DNA of 64,000 bases from Luminiphilus sp. (GTDB lineage Bacteria; Pseudomonadota; Gammaproteobacteria; Pseudomonadales; Halieaceae), in assembly GCA_029242325.1 (NCBI GenBank), contig JAQWUD010000038.1, forward strand, positions 124,001 to 188,000, read 5' to 3'. Below, in pieces: positions 17,392-28,545 of the stretch (position 1 is its first letter; each line of letters opens with the position of its first letter). A program made the translations under genes and the position numbers. Under the pieces are notes generated by a model. The model was given only the letters and a program-made list of their open reading frames with translations. It searched no databases and was not told the origin of the DNA.

Positions 17392-17928
17392 TCATTGGGT
17401 CAGCGTGCCAGCCAGTTTGTTCAGGCGGCCACGAACTGAGCCGTCGATCACCAGATCGTCGGCGCGAATAAGAGCCCCTCCTAGCAACGAGGGGTCGGTT
17501 TCGGATGTCAGGGTCACGCTCCGCGCGAGCCTAGCCTCCATGGTTTGGGCAAGCTGGCTTTGCTCTTCGTCGCTGAGCGCGAAAGCAGAAGCGACATGAA
17601 CGGCGACCGTGCTCTCCACCGCCTGCTTGAGCTGCTGGAACAGGCCTGCGACTTCGGGTAACAATGCGAGCCGATCATTATCAGACATGATGGCGAGTAG
17701 GTTTGCCATGCCAGCAGGCGCATCTTCGCCCAGCAGGCCCTCTAGCGCTGTCGCGCGCTGGTCCGCTGTTTTATTGGGGTCGCGCAACAGCGCAGACACC
17801 CTGGGCTCAGAAGTCATCATCGCGAGCTGCTCCAGAGCGCCCTGCCATGCAGACAGCGCATCTGCCGCCCTTGCGTGTTCAAATGCAGCACGCGCGTAGG
17901 GCCGGGCAAGTGTTGTCGGCTCAATCAT
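17392..17928 (-). CDS. atpH: ATP synthase delta subunit
   Basis: 178 residues. Peripheral-stalk subunit joining F1 alpha to subunit b. The helical N-terminal domain starts IEPTTLARPYARAAFEHA and the C terminus has DPSLLGGALIRADDLVIDGS followed by RGRLNKL, both typical. Three bases separate it from atpF. Confidence 0.95.
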   Translation of the reverse strand: MIEPTTLARPYARAAFEHARAADALSAWQGALEQLAMMTSEPRVSALLRDPNKTADQRATALEGLLGEDAPAGMANLLAIMSDNDRLALLPEVAGLFQQLKQAVESTVAVHVASAFALSDEEQSQLAQTMEARLARSVTLTSETDPSLLGGALIRADDLVIDGSVRGRLNKLAGTLTQ

Positions 17929-17931
17929 TGA

Positions 17932-18402
17932 TCAGGCCCCTGCCGACAGCGACTTGAGCAACTCAGCGTGCTTGTTAGCATCGATTTCGGCGCCCAATAT
18001 CTTCTCAGCACCCGCCACCGCCAAACCGCTCACCTGAGCCATCAACTGCTCTTGCGCACGAGCACGCTCTTGCTCAATTTCAGCCGCAGCGGCCGCTTTG
18101 ACGCGCTCGGCCTCTGTGACTGCTGCCTGCTTAGCCTCTTCGATGACCGCCTGTGCCCGCTTATTCGCTGCCTCAATGATCCCGGCCGCTTCTCGCTTGG
18201 CTTCTGCCATTTGCTCTGTTGCGCGCTGTTGGGCGAGCTCAAGGTCATGCCCTGCCCGATCAGCTGCTGCCAGACCATCGGCAATCTTGTCGGCGCGCGC
18301 GGCCATTGCCGCAGTAATCGGCGGCCAGACATACCTCATGCAGAAAGCCACGAAGGCCACGAAGGCTATCAGCTGTCCTATCAACGTGAGATTAATATTC
18401 AC
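17932..18402 (-). CDS. atpF: ATP synthase subunit b
   Basis: 156 residues, same length as E. coli b. One N-terminal membrane segment ([18 protein letters not shown]) with the conserved VWPPI after it, then a long charged Ala/Glu/Lys-rich coiled coil to the C terminus. It forms the dimeric stator stalk that resists rotor torque. Confidence 0.96.
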   Translation of the reverse strand: MNINLTLIGQLIAFVAFVAFCMRYVWPPITAAMAARADKIADGLAAADRAGHDLELAQQRATEQMAEAKREAAGIIEAANKRAQAVIEEAKQAAVTEAERVKAAAAAEIEQERARAQEQLMAQVSGLAVAGAEKILGAEIDANKHAELLKSLSAGA

Positions 18403-18460
18403 TCGATGCTCCTGTGGTGCTCAAGGGCGCGCCTCGCGGCGCCCCATAAAAAACGGAGGA

Positions 18461-18697
<237 letters not shown>

Positions 18698-18717
18698 CTA
18701 AAGTACTAAGGTCTGAA

Positions 18718-19659
<942 letters not shown>

Positions 19660-19685
19660 TCACCCCCAACCAGTCTTCATCCTCG

Positions 19686-20048
19686 CTACGCGGCAAGCGC
19701 CGGTGGCAACAAGAGCGCCAAAATGGTCCCCGTTATTACCGCCAGAGGCTCACTCTCGGGCCGCCACGCAAACAGAGCGCCAAAACACACCGCCGCCAAA
19801 CTGTAACGCGCCAGCCCGAACCATATCGGGCTCAGCGCTGATCGCGCAGACGTGAGGCTTAATGCCAGCCACAGGCTCGGCAACAATACGCTCGACGCAC
19901 CTAACAGCATGTCCAGAGACGTGTAAAAGCCCCGGAAAACGCCAATGACCGCCGCCACGGCTACAATACTTGTCGCCGTCACCCCTAGCGCCCTCAGAAG
20001 GCGTTTTCTTGTGGCGGCGAAGGGTCCAGTAGCAACATATCTGGCCAA
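19686..20048 (-). CDS. atpI: ATP synthase assembly protein I
   Basis: 120-residue membrane protein with about four hydrophobic segments, first gene of the atp operon. AtpI proteins help assemble the c ring and may bind Mg2+; sequence conservation is low, so the call rests on position, size and hydrophobicity. It lies 83 bases ahead of atpB and behind a plausible sigma-70 promoter. Confidence 0.8.
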   Translation of the reverse strand: MARYVATGPFAATRKRLLRALGVTATSIVAVAAVIGVFRGFYTSLDMLLGASSVLLPSLWLALSLTSARSALSPIWFGLARYSLAAVCFGALFAWRPESEPLAVITGTILALLLPPALAA

Positions 20049-20080
20049 GATGAACCCAGCCCCCCTTACATGCGGGAGGG

Positions 20081-20109
20081 AGTGTAGTGGAAAGGCGTAA
20101 ACCCTTCAA
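20081..20109 (-). promoter_or_regulatory. Sigma-70 promoter of the atp operon
   Basis: On the minus strand, TTGAAG (20109-20104) and TACACT (20086-20081) are separated by 17 bases, upstream of atpI (start 20048) and downstream of parB. This would drive atpIBEFHAGDC and perhaps glmUS. Confidence 0.5.
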
Positions 20110-20139
20110 CTCGTTGCATTTAATCGAACCAACTTGAAT

Positions 20140-21018
20140 CTAGTCGAATCTTTTCAGGACCCCGTCCAACTCTTCGAGGGTGGTGTAATGGATCTCTAGT
20201 CTACCGCGACCGCTTTGTTGGTGTTGTATTCTAACCTTCGCGCCAAATCGATCGCTAAGGTCCTGCTCGAGCCGGCTGATATTGGGGTCGGTGCCTGCTG
20301 CTGGGGGTTTGCCAGAGCCCCACCCCCGAACCACGGCTTCGGTCTGTCTCACCGACAGGCCCCTTTTTAGAACCTGTTGGGCTGCGCGAACCTGATCTCC
20401 ACCCTCTAAAGCCAACAATACTTTGGCGTGCCCGGCCTCGAGCTCCCGGCGCTCCAGCATCGCCAGAACCTCACTCTGCAGGTTAAGTAATCGCAAGAGG
20501 TTGGCGACTGCTGGCCGCGAGCGCCCCACGGCCCGGGCGATCTGCTCCTGACTCAGACCAAACTCGTCTTGGAGCCGCTTGAGACCCAACCCCTCCTCGA
20601 CGGGGTTGAGGTCCTCTCTCTGGATGTTTTCAATGAGGGCGATGGCGACCGCCGCCTCGTTGGATACGTCTTTGACGACGACCGGAACGCGATCCAACGC
20701 CGCCAATTGCGCCGCCCTCCAACGCCTCTCGCCTGACAGGATTTCAAAACGGCTCTCGTCTACCGGCCTGACCACAATAGGCTGAAGTATCCCTTGAGCG
20801 CTGATACTGTCCGCCAGTGTTTTCAAGGCGTCATGATCAAACTTTCTGCGGGGCTGATACACCCCGCGCTGAAGCTTTTCGATCGGCAGTTCTGTTACTG
20901 GTGAATGTTTGTTTTCAACCGGCTGCGCCGGGTCTTCCGCCTCTGGCTTCGGCTTTGCGATCAACCCTGATCCCAGTAATGCTTCGAGCCCGCGGTTCAG
21001 CTTTCGCTTTTGCGCCAT
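20140..21018 (-). CDS. parB: Chromosome-partitioning protein ParB
   Basis: 292 residues. CTPase clamp that loads at parS and spreads. The N-terminal domain shows GVYQPRRKFD and the CTP-binding GERRWRAAQ (about 96-104); the central helix-turn-helix has LSQEQIARAVGRSRPAVANLLRLL; the C-terminal dimer region ends LEIHYTTLEELDGVL. Start overlaps the parA stop by one base (TAATG). Two perfect parS sites lie 11-12 kb away in recF. Confidence 0.96.
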   Translation of the reverse strand: MAQKRKLNRGLEALLGSGLIAKPKPEAEDPAQPVENKHSPVTELPIEKLQRGVYQPRRKFDHDALKTLADSISAQGILQPIVVRPVDESRFEILSGERRWRAAQLAALDRVPVVVKDVSNEAAVAIALIENIQREDLNPVEEGLGLKRLQDEFGLSQEQIARAVGRSRPAVANLLRLLNLQSEVLAMLERRELEAGHAKVLLALEGGDQVRAAQQVLKRGLSVRQTEAVVRGWGSGKPPAAGTDPNISRLEQDLSDRFGAKVRIQHQQSGRGRLEIHYTTLEELDGVLKRFD

Positions 21019-21800
21019 TAAATAATGTCCTCATGATTCTGCTCTTGCCGGCGCATAAACTCCCCCGCCAAAGCCATGTATGCCGTAGCGCCCCTGGACA
21101 GACGATCATAAACAATTCCCGGTAGCCCATGACTGGGCGCCTCTGCGAGCCGAACGTTGCGAGGGATGACCGTGCGATATACCAGCCCATCAAAATGTTG
21201 GTGCAGCTGTTCCGACACTTCGTTCGTTAGCGCGTTACGGGGGTCATACAGCGTGCGCAAAATACCCTCCACTTTAAGACTGGGGTTTACCGATGCGCGG
21301 ACTGTGCTGATGGTTTCCAGCAGCGCCGTCAGGCCCTCTAGGGCGAAGTACTCGCACTGCATCGTAATGAGCACCGAATCCGCCGCGACGAGCGCATTTA
21401 ACGTCAGCATGTTAAGTGATGGCGGGCAGTCGATGATGACGAAGTCGTAAAGATCTTCACAAGACATGAGGGCCTGCTTAAGGCGCTGCTCTCGATCTTC
21501 GACCGACAAAAGCGCCACTTCAGCGGCGGTGAGGTCACCATCGGCGGGAACACAATCCATGCCGAGCGTATCCAGCCGCACCACCACCTGGCCTAGAGGC
21601 GGTTGCTCGACCAAAAGCTCGTAAGCAGTCGTCGTCAGCTCTCCTTTCGTGAGCCCGATCGACACTGTCGCATTACCCTGAGGGTCCATATCCACCAGTA
21701 AAACGCGCTTGTCCATGGCGGCCAATGCCGCTGAGAGATTCACGCTGGTCGTGGTTTTGCCCACTCCACCCTTTTGGTTGGCGACAGCGATAACCTTCAT
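21018..21800 (-). CDS. parA: Chromosome-partitioning ATPase ParA (Soj)
   Basis: 260 residues. Deviant Walker A KGGVGKTTT at about residues 10-18, DMDPQGNAT and the VIIDCPPSLN Walker B segment. ParA dimers on the nucleoid and ParB-parS complexes pull origins apart. The start overlaps the rsmG end by four bases (ATGA), placing it in an mnmG-rsmG-parA-parB unit. Confidence 0.96.
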   Translation of the reverse strand: MKVIAVANQKGGVGKTTTSVNLSAALAAMDKRVLLVDMDPQGNATVSIGLTKGELTTTAYELLVEQPPLGQVVVRLDTLGMDCVPADGDLTAAEVALLSVEDREQRLKQALMSCEDLYDFVIIDCPPSLNMLTLNALVAADSVLITMQCEYFALEGLTALLETISTVRASVNPSLKVEGILRTLYDPRNALTNEVSEQLHQHFDGLVYRTVIPRNVRLAEAPSHGLPGIVYDRLSRGATAYMALAGEFMRRQEQNHEDII

Positions 21801-22441
21801 AAATTAACGCCTTGCGCACGCTGAATAATGAACAGATTAAAAGACCAGTCGCGACCCGGCACCCGGATTTTCTCCGCGCCAACCACTCTCGCCCCGGCCG
21901 GTAGTTGGGAAGTGACGTCGTCTATCGAGTCTGTACTCATGGTAAATAAACTTCCCTGCTCACCGAGCACGTGGTCAACCTTTTGAAGTGTGGTGGGTAA
22001 ATCAGCAAACGCTCGTGTCATTACAGCATCATACCGTTGCGCGGGGTGCCAAGCCTCAACCCTCACGTTTTTCAGCTCGATATTAGATAAACCCAGCTGC
22101 CTTTTTACTTCTGACAAAAACCTGGTTTTCTTACCATTACTGTCCAGTAAGGTGTAAGCGCTCTGTGGTTCCGCAATGGCCAGAGGGATACCGGGCAAAC
22201 CCGCACCGGTTCCAACGTCTAGACGCCGCGATCCGGTTAAAAAAGGCAGTATGGCGAGACTTTCAAGGATATGGCGTCGCAACATCTCGCTGCGCTTGCG
22301 CACGGCGGTGAGGTTATAAGTGCGATTCCATTTTTCCAGTAGGTCCACATAGCTGATCAACTTGTCCAGTTGGTGGCCAGAAAGCGATAGTCCATAAGCA
22401 GCGGCTGCAGCCAATAATAACTCGCTTTCTGGTTCAGCCAT
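21797..22441 (-). CDS. rsmG: 16S rRNA (guanine527-N7)-methyltransferase
   Basis: 214 residues (E. coli 207). Class I methyltransferase with the SAM-binding [14 protein letters not shown] and [12 protein letters not shown] near the N terminus. Methylates G527 in the 530 loop of 16S rRNA; loss gives low-level streptomycin resistance. ATG 22441 gives the MAEPESELL start and an 8-base overlap with mnmG; a longer frame exists but runs further into mnmG. Confidence 0.94.
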   Translation of the reverse strand: MAEPESELLLAAAAAYGLSLSGHQLDKLISYVDLLEKWNRTYNLTAVRKRSEMLRRHILESLAILPFLTGSRRLDVGTGAGLPGIPLAIAEPQSAYTLLDSNGKKTRFLSEVKRQLGLSNIELKNVRVEAWHPAQRYDAVMTRAFADLPTTLQKVDHVLGEQGSLFTMSTDSIDDVTSQLPAGARVVGAEKIRVPGRDWSFNLFIIQRAQGVNL

Positions 22442-24335
22442 GCGCTGTCGCGCGCGGCGATTCGCCGAGTTCTCGCTTTTTAAGGTGAACCAGCAACAGA
22501 GATAATGCTGCGGGTGTAACACCCGGAATTCTGCCCGCCCTGGCGAGACTCTCAGGCCGTATTTCCGTCAGCTTTTGGCACATCTCATTCGATAAGCCGT
22601 CTACCTCGTTGAACTTGAGGTCGGTCGGGATCTTCATGCGCTCATGTCGCTGTAGCCGCTCAACATCATGTTGTTGTCGATCAATGTAACCTGCATATTT
22701 CAGTTGAATGGCGACCTGTTCCGCCACCGATTCCGATACGGGCACCTCGGCAGGAGCAATTTGCATCAACATAGCGTGGTCAACTTCCGGGCGTTTGAGG
22801 AGATCTGCCAATGAGTATTCGCGGGATAATGGCTTTGAAAGTTTCAGCGCCAACGTTTTCGCACCGGCAGACCCCGGTTGTACAAAAATCTGGTCCAAAC
22901 GCTGCCTTTCTCGGACGATAGCATCTCGTTTTTCCTGAAAATGCTGCCACTGCTGGTCTCCAACCAAACCCAGCAGACGTCCCTGCTCCGTCAGACGTAA
23001 GTCGGCATTGTCTTGACGCAACTGTAAACGGTACTCCGCGCGGGAGGTGAACATCCGATAAGGCTCATCGGCGCCCAACGTCACCAAGTCATCAATCAGA
23101 ACGCCTATGTAGGCTTCGTCGCGGCGAGGCTCCCAAGCAGCTAGGCCTTTCGACTGCCGGGCTGCATTTAACCCCGCGATCAAGCCCTGCGCCGCGGCCT
23201 CTTCATAACCGGTAGTGCCATTGATCTGGCCGGCGAAAAACAATCCCGTTATGGCTTTGGTCTCCAGGCTGTGTCGTAAATCTCGCGGGTCGAAATAGTC
23301 ATATTCAATGGCGTACCCCGGTCGGGTGATCATCGCCGCCTCAAGCCCTCTGATAGAGCGCACCAACCGCAGCTGCACATCGAAAGGCAAAGAAGTAGAA
23401 ATACCGTTAGGGTAAAGCTCCGTTGAGCACAATCCCTCGGGCTCTATAAAAATCTGGTGAGACGATTTGTCTGCGAAACGATGAATCTTGTCCTCGATAC
23501 TGGGGCAATATCGCGGGCCTACCCCCTCTATCGCGCCACCAAATAGAGGTGATCGATCAAGGCCCTGCCGAATAATGTCGTGGGTTGCGGCGTTGGTTTC
23601 CGTGACCCAACAACAACGCTGCTCAGGGTGGTCCTCACGACAGCCCATAAGGGACATGACTGGGCGCGGGTCATCACCCCACTGTTCTTCCATCATCGAA
23701 AAATTGACGCTACGGGCATCTATCCTTGGAGGAGTGCCCGTTTTGAGTCTGCCGACCCGTGGGGCGATGTCGCGCAACCGATCCGCTAGGCCGACTGCGG
23801 CCGGGTCGCCCATCCTACCGCCGGCTGTATTTTCTTCACCGACATGGATCTTACCGTGCAAAAAAGTCCCCGCTGTCAGCACGACCGTGCTAGCAGTAAA
23901 CGTAATGCCGGTTCGAGTCTTAACGCCAGAGACCCGCTCACCAGAGATGGCGATATCTTCTACGGCATCCTGAAATATTTCGACCCCCGGGGCCGCTTCC
24001 AACATCGATCGGATAGCGCTGCGATACAGCACTCTGTCTGCCTGCACCCGGGTGGCTCTCACTGCGGGCCCTTTTCGACTGTTCAGCGTTCTGAACTGGA
24101 TGCCTGCGAGATCAGTGGCCCGCGCCATGACACCACCCAACGCGTCCACCTCGCGCACCAAATGACTTTTGCCTATGCCCCCGATGGCTGGGTTACAGGA
24201 CATTTGTCCCAGCGCGTCGATAGCGTGGGTGATCAGCAGCGTGCGAGCACCTGACCGCGCAGCAGCCAGCGTTGCTTCGGTGCCGGCATGACCACCGCCA
24301 ATGACGATGACGTCATATGTATCGGGATGCATCAT
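22434..24335 (-). CDS. mnmG: tRNA uridine-34 carboxymethylaminomethyl synthase, FAD subunit
   Basis: 633 residues (E. coli 629). FAD-binding GGGHAGTEA near residues 13-21, [25 protein letters not shown] segment, [10 protein letters not shown], and a C-terminal helical domain with [16 protein letters not shown]. With MnmE it makes the cmnm5 modification on wobble U34. ATG 24335 (followed by ATG 24332) is preferred; an in-frame ATG at 24353 lacks a ribosome site. It is probably the first gene of mnmG-rsmG-parA-parB. Confidence 0.95.
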   Translation of the reverse strand: MMHPDTYDVIVIGGGHAGTEATLAAARSGARTLLITHAIDALGQMSCNPAIGGIGKSHLVREVDALGGVMARATDLAGIQFRTLNSRKGPAVRATRVQADRVLYRSAIRSMLEAAPGVEIFQDAVEDIAISGERVSGVKTRTGITFTASTVVLTAGTFLHGKIHVGEENTAGGRMGDPAAVGLADRLRDIAPRVGRLKTGTPPRIDARSVNFSMMEEQWGDDPRPVMSLMGCREDHPEQRCCWVTETNAATHDIIRQGLDRSPLFGGAIEGVGPRYCPSIEDKIHRFADKSSHQIFIEPEGLCSTELYPNGISTSLPFDVQLRLVRSIRGLEAAMITRPGYAIEYDYFDPRDLRHSLETKAITGLFFAGQINGTTGYEEAAAQGLIAGLNAARQSKGLAAWEPRRDEAYIGVLIDDLVTLGADEPYRMFTSRAEYRLQLRQDNADLRLTEQGRLLGLVGDQQWQHFQEKRDAIVRERQRLDQIFVQPGSAGAKTLALKLSKPLSREYSLADLLKRPEVDHAMLMQIAPAEVPVSESVAEQVAIQLKYAGYIDRQQHDVERLQRHERMKIPTDLKFNEVDGLSNEMCQKLTEIRPESLARAGRIPGVTPAALSLLLVHLKKRELGESPRATAHG

Positions 24336-24369
24336 TGCTGCGCCACGCACCATCGGGAAAAGGGGGCAG

Positions 24370-24398
24370 AGTATAAACGCGGGAACAGGTTCGATGAA
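24370..24398 (-). promoter_or_regulatory. Sigma-70-like promoter of mnmG
   Basis: On the minus strand TTCATC (24398-24393) and TATACT (24375-24370) are 17 bases apart, about 35 bases before the mnmG start. The -10 is strong, the -35 weak. Confidence 0.45.
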
Positions 24399-24420
24399 GT
24401 CACGAAGCGAGGATATCGTC

Positions 24421-24480
24421 AGTATTACAATTATATAAATATATATGTATTAAGAAGAGTATCTAAATACTGTTGTTATT
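24421..24480. other. AT-rich tract, possible DNA-unwinding element
   Basis: By hand count only 10 of 60 bases are G or C. It includes alternating ATATATAT-type sequence (24433-24447) and a small AGTAT-ctaa-ATACT hairpin (24458-24471). It is the most AT-rich stretch I noticed in the window and lies about 85 bases from the mnmG start. Confidence 0.5.
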
Positions 24481-24662
24481 AGGCCCCCCTGTTTGTGTGT
24501 AGAACTGTTTAATCCTCATGCTAAACAAGCGGTTATTAGCATCATAACGCAATGCATAAAGGCGGGAAATCGTGTGCTTAGGATGCGTAAGAGCTGTGAG
24601 TGATTTTAGTGCTTACGTTCTCGGCTCCAGAAAGGGAGTACATCCCCAGTGTTCACGCCACG

Positions 24663-24671
24663 TTTTTCACA
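24663..24671 (+). promoter_or_regulatory. DnaA-box-like site (one mismatch)
   Basis: TTTTTCACA differs from the consensus TTATTCACA at one position. It lies in the mnmG-mnmE spacer. Confidence 0.3.
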
Positions 24672-24728
24672 CACTTTCCCAGTAGCGTGTTGTTGTCCCT
24701 GCAAACAGGGTAAATAGTGTAGAAAGCA

Positions 24729-24737
24729 CGTGGATAA
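24729..24737 (-). promoter_or_regulatory. DnaA-box-like site (one mismatch)
   Basis: CGTGGATAA on the plus strand is TTATCCACG on the minus strand, one mismatch from TTATCCACA. It lies in the mnmG-mnmE spacer. Confidence 0.35.
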
Positions 24738-24810
24738 CATCGCGGGGAAGCATAACGATGAGTATCTTTCCGAGACTGTTTGACGCGGCGCCGCGATGCG
24801 GACTTGTGCA

Positions 24811-26178
24811 CTATTTCCCGATACAGAACGAGGTAAAGATTTCGCCCAGCAAGTCGTCAGCAGAAAGGGATCCTGTAATCGCAGCCAGCTCCTCATGTAC
24901 TTTACGTAGGTCTTCGGCGAGTAACTCGCCAGCCCCCGACGCACTATATTGAATCATGCTCTCGGTCAGTACTGTCTGAGCACGCTGCAAAGAATGAATA
25001 TGTCTCTCGCGCGCGCTAAAGGGTGTTGAGGGTGAGCCGTCATCGAAACCCAGTTGAACCAGTATCGCGGATACCAGCTCAGGAAAACCGGCGCCATTGG
25101 TTGCTGAGATCGCAATTGCGGTGTCGCTTTCTGCCACTGTGCCTGCGCTGCGGTGCGACAGATCAATCTTGTTAAAAGCACTGATAACAGGAATGCCTGG
25201 TGCGTAGTGGGTTGGCTGACACGAACTGACCGAGTCATCAATCACTTCGATAATCAGATCTGCTGATTTCAGCTCAGCCAAAGCGCGATTGACACCCTCT
25301 CTTTCAATCGCGCCTTTCGCCTCGCGAATGCCCGCTGTATCGGCCAATTGTACGGCGACACCGCTCAAATCAATGCTTTGTCTGATTACATCCCGCGTGG
25401 TGCCCGGAATATCGGTGACGATGGCAATCGCGTCCTTAGCCAGCCTGTTCATGACACTGCTCTTGCCCGCATTGGGTTGGCCGGTGAGTACGATCTTTGC
25501 CCCACGACCCATCAGCGCGCCTTGCCGCGCTTCAGAGATCAGAGTTTTCAGCCTGTCTTCGCAACCTTCCAGGGCCTCGGCAATTTTGCGGTCGGAAAGG
25601 AAGTCGACCTCCTCTTCTGGAAAGTCTATGGCCGCCTCTACAAAAACCCTCAGGTTGATTAAGTCCGCCTCAATTGCATTCACGACCGCAGAAAAGTCGC
25701 CACGAAGAGAGGCTGCAGCTTGCTTGGCCGCCTGCTGCGTCGGCGCGTCAATCAGATCCGCTAGGCCTTCGGCTTGAGCCAGGTCTAGCTTATCGTTAAG
25801 AAAAGCGCGCTCCGAAAACTCTCCCGGCCGAGCAAGTCTGGCACCCCGGTCCAAGCAGGCGCGAAGCAACATTTGGCTAACCACGGTGCCGCCGTGCCCG
25901 TGCAGTTCTGCGACGTCTTCCCCCGTAAACGACGCGGGTGCGCGGAAGAGCACGGCAAGCCCTTGATCGATGGGTTCTCCCCCAAGGCTATAGAAGTCGC
26001 ATAGAGAGGGTTGTCTGGCCGCAATGGTCTTCGTCGTCAGCGCTTGTGCGATAGTCCAAGCCTGAGGGCCCGACATGCGCACGATGCTGATACCGCCTTT
26101 CCCTGGAGGCGTCGCGATGGCGGCTATCGTGTCTTGATCCAATCCAGCGCCGGATGTCTGGACGCGATGGTGCTTCAT
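24811..26178 (-). CDS. mnmE: tRNA modification GTPase MnmE
   Basis: 455 residues (E. coli 454). N-terminal folate-binding domain (DTIAAIATPPGKGGISIVRMSG), helical domain, inserted G domain with GQPNAGKSS, DIPGTTRD, DTAGIRE and NKID, and the conserved C-terminal CIGK. Partner of MnmG in U34 modification. ATG 26178 lies 4 bases after the yidC stop; a GTG at 26193 would give five more residues and overlap yidC. Confidence 0.95.
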   Translation of the reverse strand: MKHHRVQTSGAGLDQDTIAAIATPPGKGGISIVRMSGPQAWTIAQALTTKTIAARQPSLCDFYSLGGEPIDQGLAVLFRAPASFTGEDVAELHGHGGTVVSQMLLRACLDRGARLARPGEFSERAFLNDKLDLAQAEGLADLIDAPTQQAAKQAAASLRGDFSAVVNAIEADLINLRVFVEAAIDFPEEEVDFLSDRKIAEALEGCEDRLKTLISEARQGALMGRGAKIVLTGQPNAGKSSVMNRLAKDAIAIVTDIPGTTRDVIRQSIDLSGVAVQLADTAGIREAKGAIEREGVNRALAELKSADLIIEVIDDSVSSCQPTHYAPGIPVISAFNKIDLSHRSAGTVAESDTAIAISATNGAGFPELVSAILVQLGFDDGSPSTPFSARERHIHSLQRAQTVLTESMIQYSASGAGELLAEDLRKVHEELAAITGSLSADDLLGEIFTSFCIGK

Positions 26179-26182
26179 CAGG

Positions 26183-27886
26183 CTAGAGGGCACCGCTCTC
26201 GATGCGGCGATTGATGATGTATTGCTGTGCCATGGACAATAAATTGTTGCAGACCCAATACAACACCAGGCCCGCGGGGAACCACAGGAAGAAGAAAGTA
26301 AACACGATTGGCATCCACTGCATGATCTTTGCTTGCATGGGGTCCGGGGGGGGCGGGTTCAGTTTTTGCATGTAGTACATACTGGCGCCCATTAGTATAG
26401 GCATTACAAAATAAGGGTCCATCACTGAGAGGTCTTTAATCCACAGTGCAAGAGGCGCCTGTCTGAGCTCTACAGATTCCATCAGCACCCAATACAGCGC
26501 GATGAACACCGGCATTTGCACCAGTATCGGCAGGCACCCACCCAGCGGATTGATCTGCTCCTTCTTGTACAGCTCCATCATGGCTTGTGACTGCTTCGCT
26601 TTGTCGTTGGCGTAGTCCTCTCTGATGGCCAAAATGCGCGGCTGCACTTTCCTCATTCTGGCCATGGATTTGTATCCCGCGGCAGACAGCTTAAAGAAGG
26701 CCAACTTGACGATCAGTGTCAGAATGATGATGGCAACACCCCAGTTGATCACGACAGATTGAATGGTGGTCAGCAGCCAGAACAGCGGCTGGGCAATCCA
26801 CCATAGCCAGCCATAGTCCACTACCAGGTCGAGGTGCGATGACAGGTCTGCTAGCACGCGTTGGTTTTTTGGACCGATATACAGCTGGCTGGTGACGGTG
26901 ATGCGTTCATTTGGGGCGAGCGACAGCGCCGGCCCGGTATAACCAATAATGTTGAATCCACGGTCAGTGTGACGCGTCCGATAACGATAGATTCCCGAGG
27001 GGTCTGGCACCCAGGCACTGACAAAATAGTGTTGTAGCATCGCGATCCATCCGCCTTCAAGATCGGCCTTGAAGGGCGTGTCCGCCATGTCTTCGAAGTC
27101 AAACTTTTCGAACCGTTGTTCTGGGTGAGTCAGAGCCGACCCTAAAAAAGGACGCATGCCCATGCCGGAGTCACTCGCGCTTGGTGCGGGCGAGCTGTCT
27201 CTTTTGAGCTGCGCAAACGGGGTGATTTGTGCGGCAGATGAGGAGATGTTTTGGATGTCATGGCGCACGGTGACGACATGACTGCCGGGCTCAAACGTAA
27301 AGATTTTACGAACCTCAAGCGGCCTATCCCCCACATATTTCAACGCAACCTCAAGGGGTGCGGTGCCAGAGGCTTCGTAAACGGAACGCGCAGAGGTATA
27401 GCGCGCTCTTTCCGCCCGATCAATGCCATCGCGACCGACTAGGCCTGACTGGGCAATGTATGTTCGGTTGGCATTTTTCTCGAGTAAAACGAACGGGTCG
27501 GCAAGGTCTTCTAGTGTTTTAGGGTGGTCCCTCAGTGCCGCCCCCACAACATCGCCGCCCTGTAAATCAATCATGAGGTGTAGCACGTCCGTTTTGACAG
27601 AGATGACGTTGTCGAGGGCGGGTGCAGTTGTGCTCAGAGAGAGGTCTGACGGTGCGGGAGCGATGTCTTCTGAGGCGGGCAGGTCCCCTGCCCCGCGCCC
27701 TGCGCGGGTAACACCTGAGTCCAGAATGACGGGTGGCTGGTAGTCCACGTCGGGCGCGGAGGCTTCAACCATGGCGACGGGTTCCGATGCGGCGTGTTGG
27801 TCACCGCTAAAGCGAGTCCACTCACCCAATAACATCAGTCCCAGCAGCACGCTGGCCGCGATCAAAGCAAGTCTAGGGATGTCCAT
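26183..27886 (-). CDS. yidC: Membrane protein insertase YidC
   Basis: 567 residues. N-terminal membrane anchor (IPRLALIAASVLLGLMLLGE), large periplasmic domain, then the conserved five-helix core with FKLSAAGYKSMARMRKVQP, NPLGGCLPILVQMPVFIALY and VFTFFFLWFPAGLVLYW. It inserts Sec-dependent and independent proteins such as subunit c. ATG 27886 starts MDIPRL as in relatives. It overlaps the yidD end by 14 bases. Confidence 0.95.
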   Translation of the reverse strand: MDIPRLALIAASVLLGLMLLGEWTRFSGDQHAASEPVAMVEASAPDVDYQPPVILDSGVTRAGRGAGDLPASEDIAPAPSDLSLSTTAPALDNVISVKTDVLHLMIDLQGGDVVGAALRDHPKTLEDLADPFVLLEKNANRTYIAQSGLVGRDGIDRAERARYTSARSVYEASGTAPLEVALKYVGDRPLEVRKIFTFEPGSHVVTVRHDIQNISSSAAQITPFAQLKRDSSPAPSASDSGMGMRPFLGSALTHPEQRFEKFDFEDMADTPFKADLEGGWIAMLQHYFVSAWVPDPSGIYRYRTRHTDRGFNIIGYTGPALSLAPNERITVTSQLYIGPKNQRVLADLSSHLDLVVDYGWLWWIAQPLFWLLTTIQSVVINWGVAIIILTLIVKLAFFKLSAAGYKSMARMRKVQPRILAIREDYANDKAKQSQAMMELYKKEQINPLGGCLPILVQMPVFIALYWVLMESVELRQAPLALWIKDLSVMDPYFVMPILMGASMYYMQKLNPPPPDPMQAKIMQWMPIVFTFFFLWFPAGLVLYWVCNNLLSMAQQYIINRRIESGAL

Positions 27887-28163
27887 GGTTAGGGTCTCTG
27901 TTCGGTTGGCGGTATGCGTGGGGTTGCGGCACCGGGTCGTGGCCACCTTCGCACCAGGGGTGGCATCGAGATAGGCGACGGACGGTGAGCCAGCAGCCCG
28001 CTAGGGTACCGTGGTCTTCGAGGGCGTCAATCCCATATTGCGAACATGTAGGGGAAAAGCGACAGCTTCTGCCCAGCCAAGGGCTTAATGTTAGCTGATA
28101 AACACGAATTATCAGTATCAGTAGCTTCGCTGTTTGACGGTCGAGGTGGCGTAGCGGTGTCAT
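27873..28163 (-). CDS. yidD: Membrane protein insertion efficiency factor YidD
   Basis: 96 residues with the family core RVYQLTLSPWLGRSCRFSPT and CSQYGIDAL, then a Cys/His-containing C-terminal WCEGGHDPVP. A small amphipathic protein that aids YidC-dependent insertion. It begins inside the last four bases of rnpA (28160-28163). Confidence 0.93.
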   Translation of the reverse strand: MTPLRHLDRQTAKLLILIIRVYQLTLSPWLGRSCRFSPTCSQYGIDALEDHGTLAGCWLTVRRLSRCHPWCEGGHDPVPQPHAYRQPNRDPNHGHP

Positions 28164-28513
28164 GCCGCCACCACGCGTTGATGGGCCAGCATCCACAGTC
28201 TGTTAAGTGCAGCAAAGACCTCTTCATTGGATAGGTGGTCGGCGTTGTGCCTTGCCAGAACGACCATATCTAATGGGAGATCTGGCGGGTTACAGCGAAA
28301 CTGCTCTCGAATAAGACGCTTGAGCCGATTGCGCCGGTGGGCTAACCGAACGTGTTTTTTCGCGACAACCACCCCCAGTCTCGAGCAATCGGTCTCGGCG
28401 GCACGCGCTAACACCAGAAAAGCGCGACAGCTCACGCGGACCTCTGGCGCACCAAACACCCTGCCGTAATGTGCTGGCGTGGAGAGTCTGGCACTGAGGG
28501 GGAAGGCGGGCAT
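28160..28513 (-). CDS. rnpA: Ribonuclease P protein component
   Basis: 117 residues. Basic protein cofactor of RNase P that helps bind precursor tRNA. The RNP box-like segment HRRNRLKRLIREQFR and VVVAKKHVRLA are characteristic. Overlaps yidD by four bases and lies 32 bases after rpmH. Confidence 0.94.
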   Translation of the reverse strand: MPAFPLSARLSTPAHYGRVFGAPEVRVSCRAFLVLARAAETDCSRLGVVVAKKHVRLAHRRNRLKRLIREQFRCNPPDLPLDMVVLARHNADHLSNEEVFAALNRLWMLAHQRVVAA

Positions 28514-28545
28514 GGGTCACAGAGTGGAGACCCGGCCGGTCTCGG

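Larger units (their letters stand above)
24336..24810. other. 475-base spacer between mnmG and mnmE with an AT-rich core
   Basis: No gene is visible. The mnmG promoter lies at 24370-24398, a very AT-rich tract at 24421-24480, two DnaA-box-like 9-mers at 24663-24671 and 24729-24737, and a small CCCTG/CAGGG hairpin near 24698. The order mnmG, AT-rich tract, DnaA-like boxes mirrors enterobacterial oriC beside gidA. Confidence 0.6.

Noticed and set aside
21965..21976. CACGTG inside rsmG
   Set aside because: Neither half-site matches the parS flanks.
24698..24711. CCCTG/CAGGG hairpin as an mnmE terminator
   Set aside because: Only 5 base pairs, no U-tract on the minus strand, and over 100 bases from the stop.
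24722..24737. CACGTG-centred sequence resembling parS in the mnmG-mnmE spacer
   Set aside because: Flanks do not match GTTNCACGTGNAAC on either side; the right part is better explained as a DnaA-like 9-mer.
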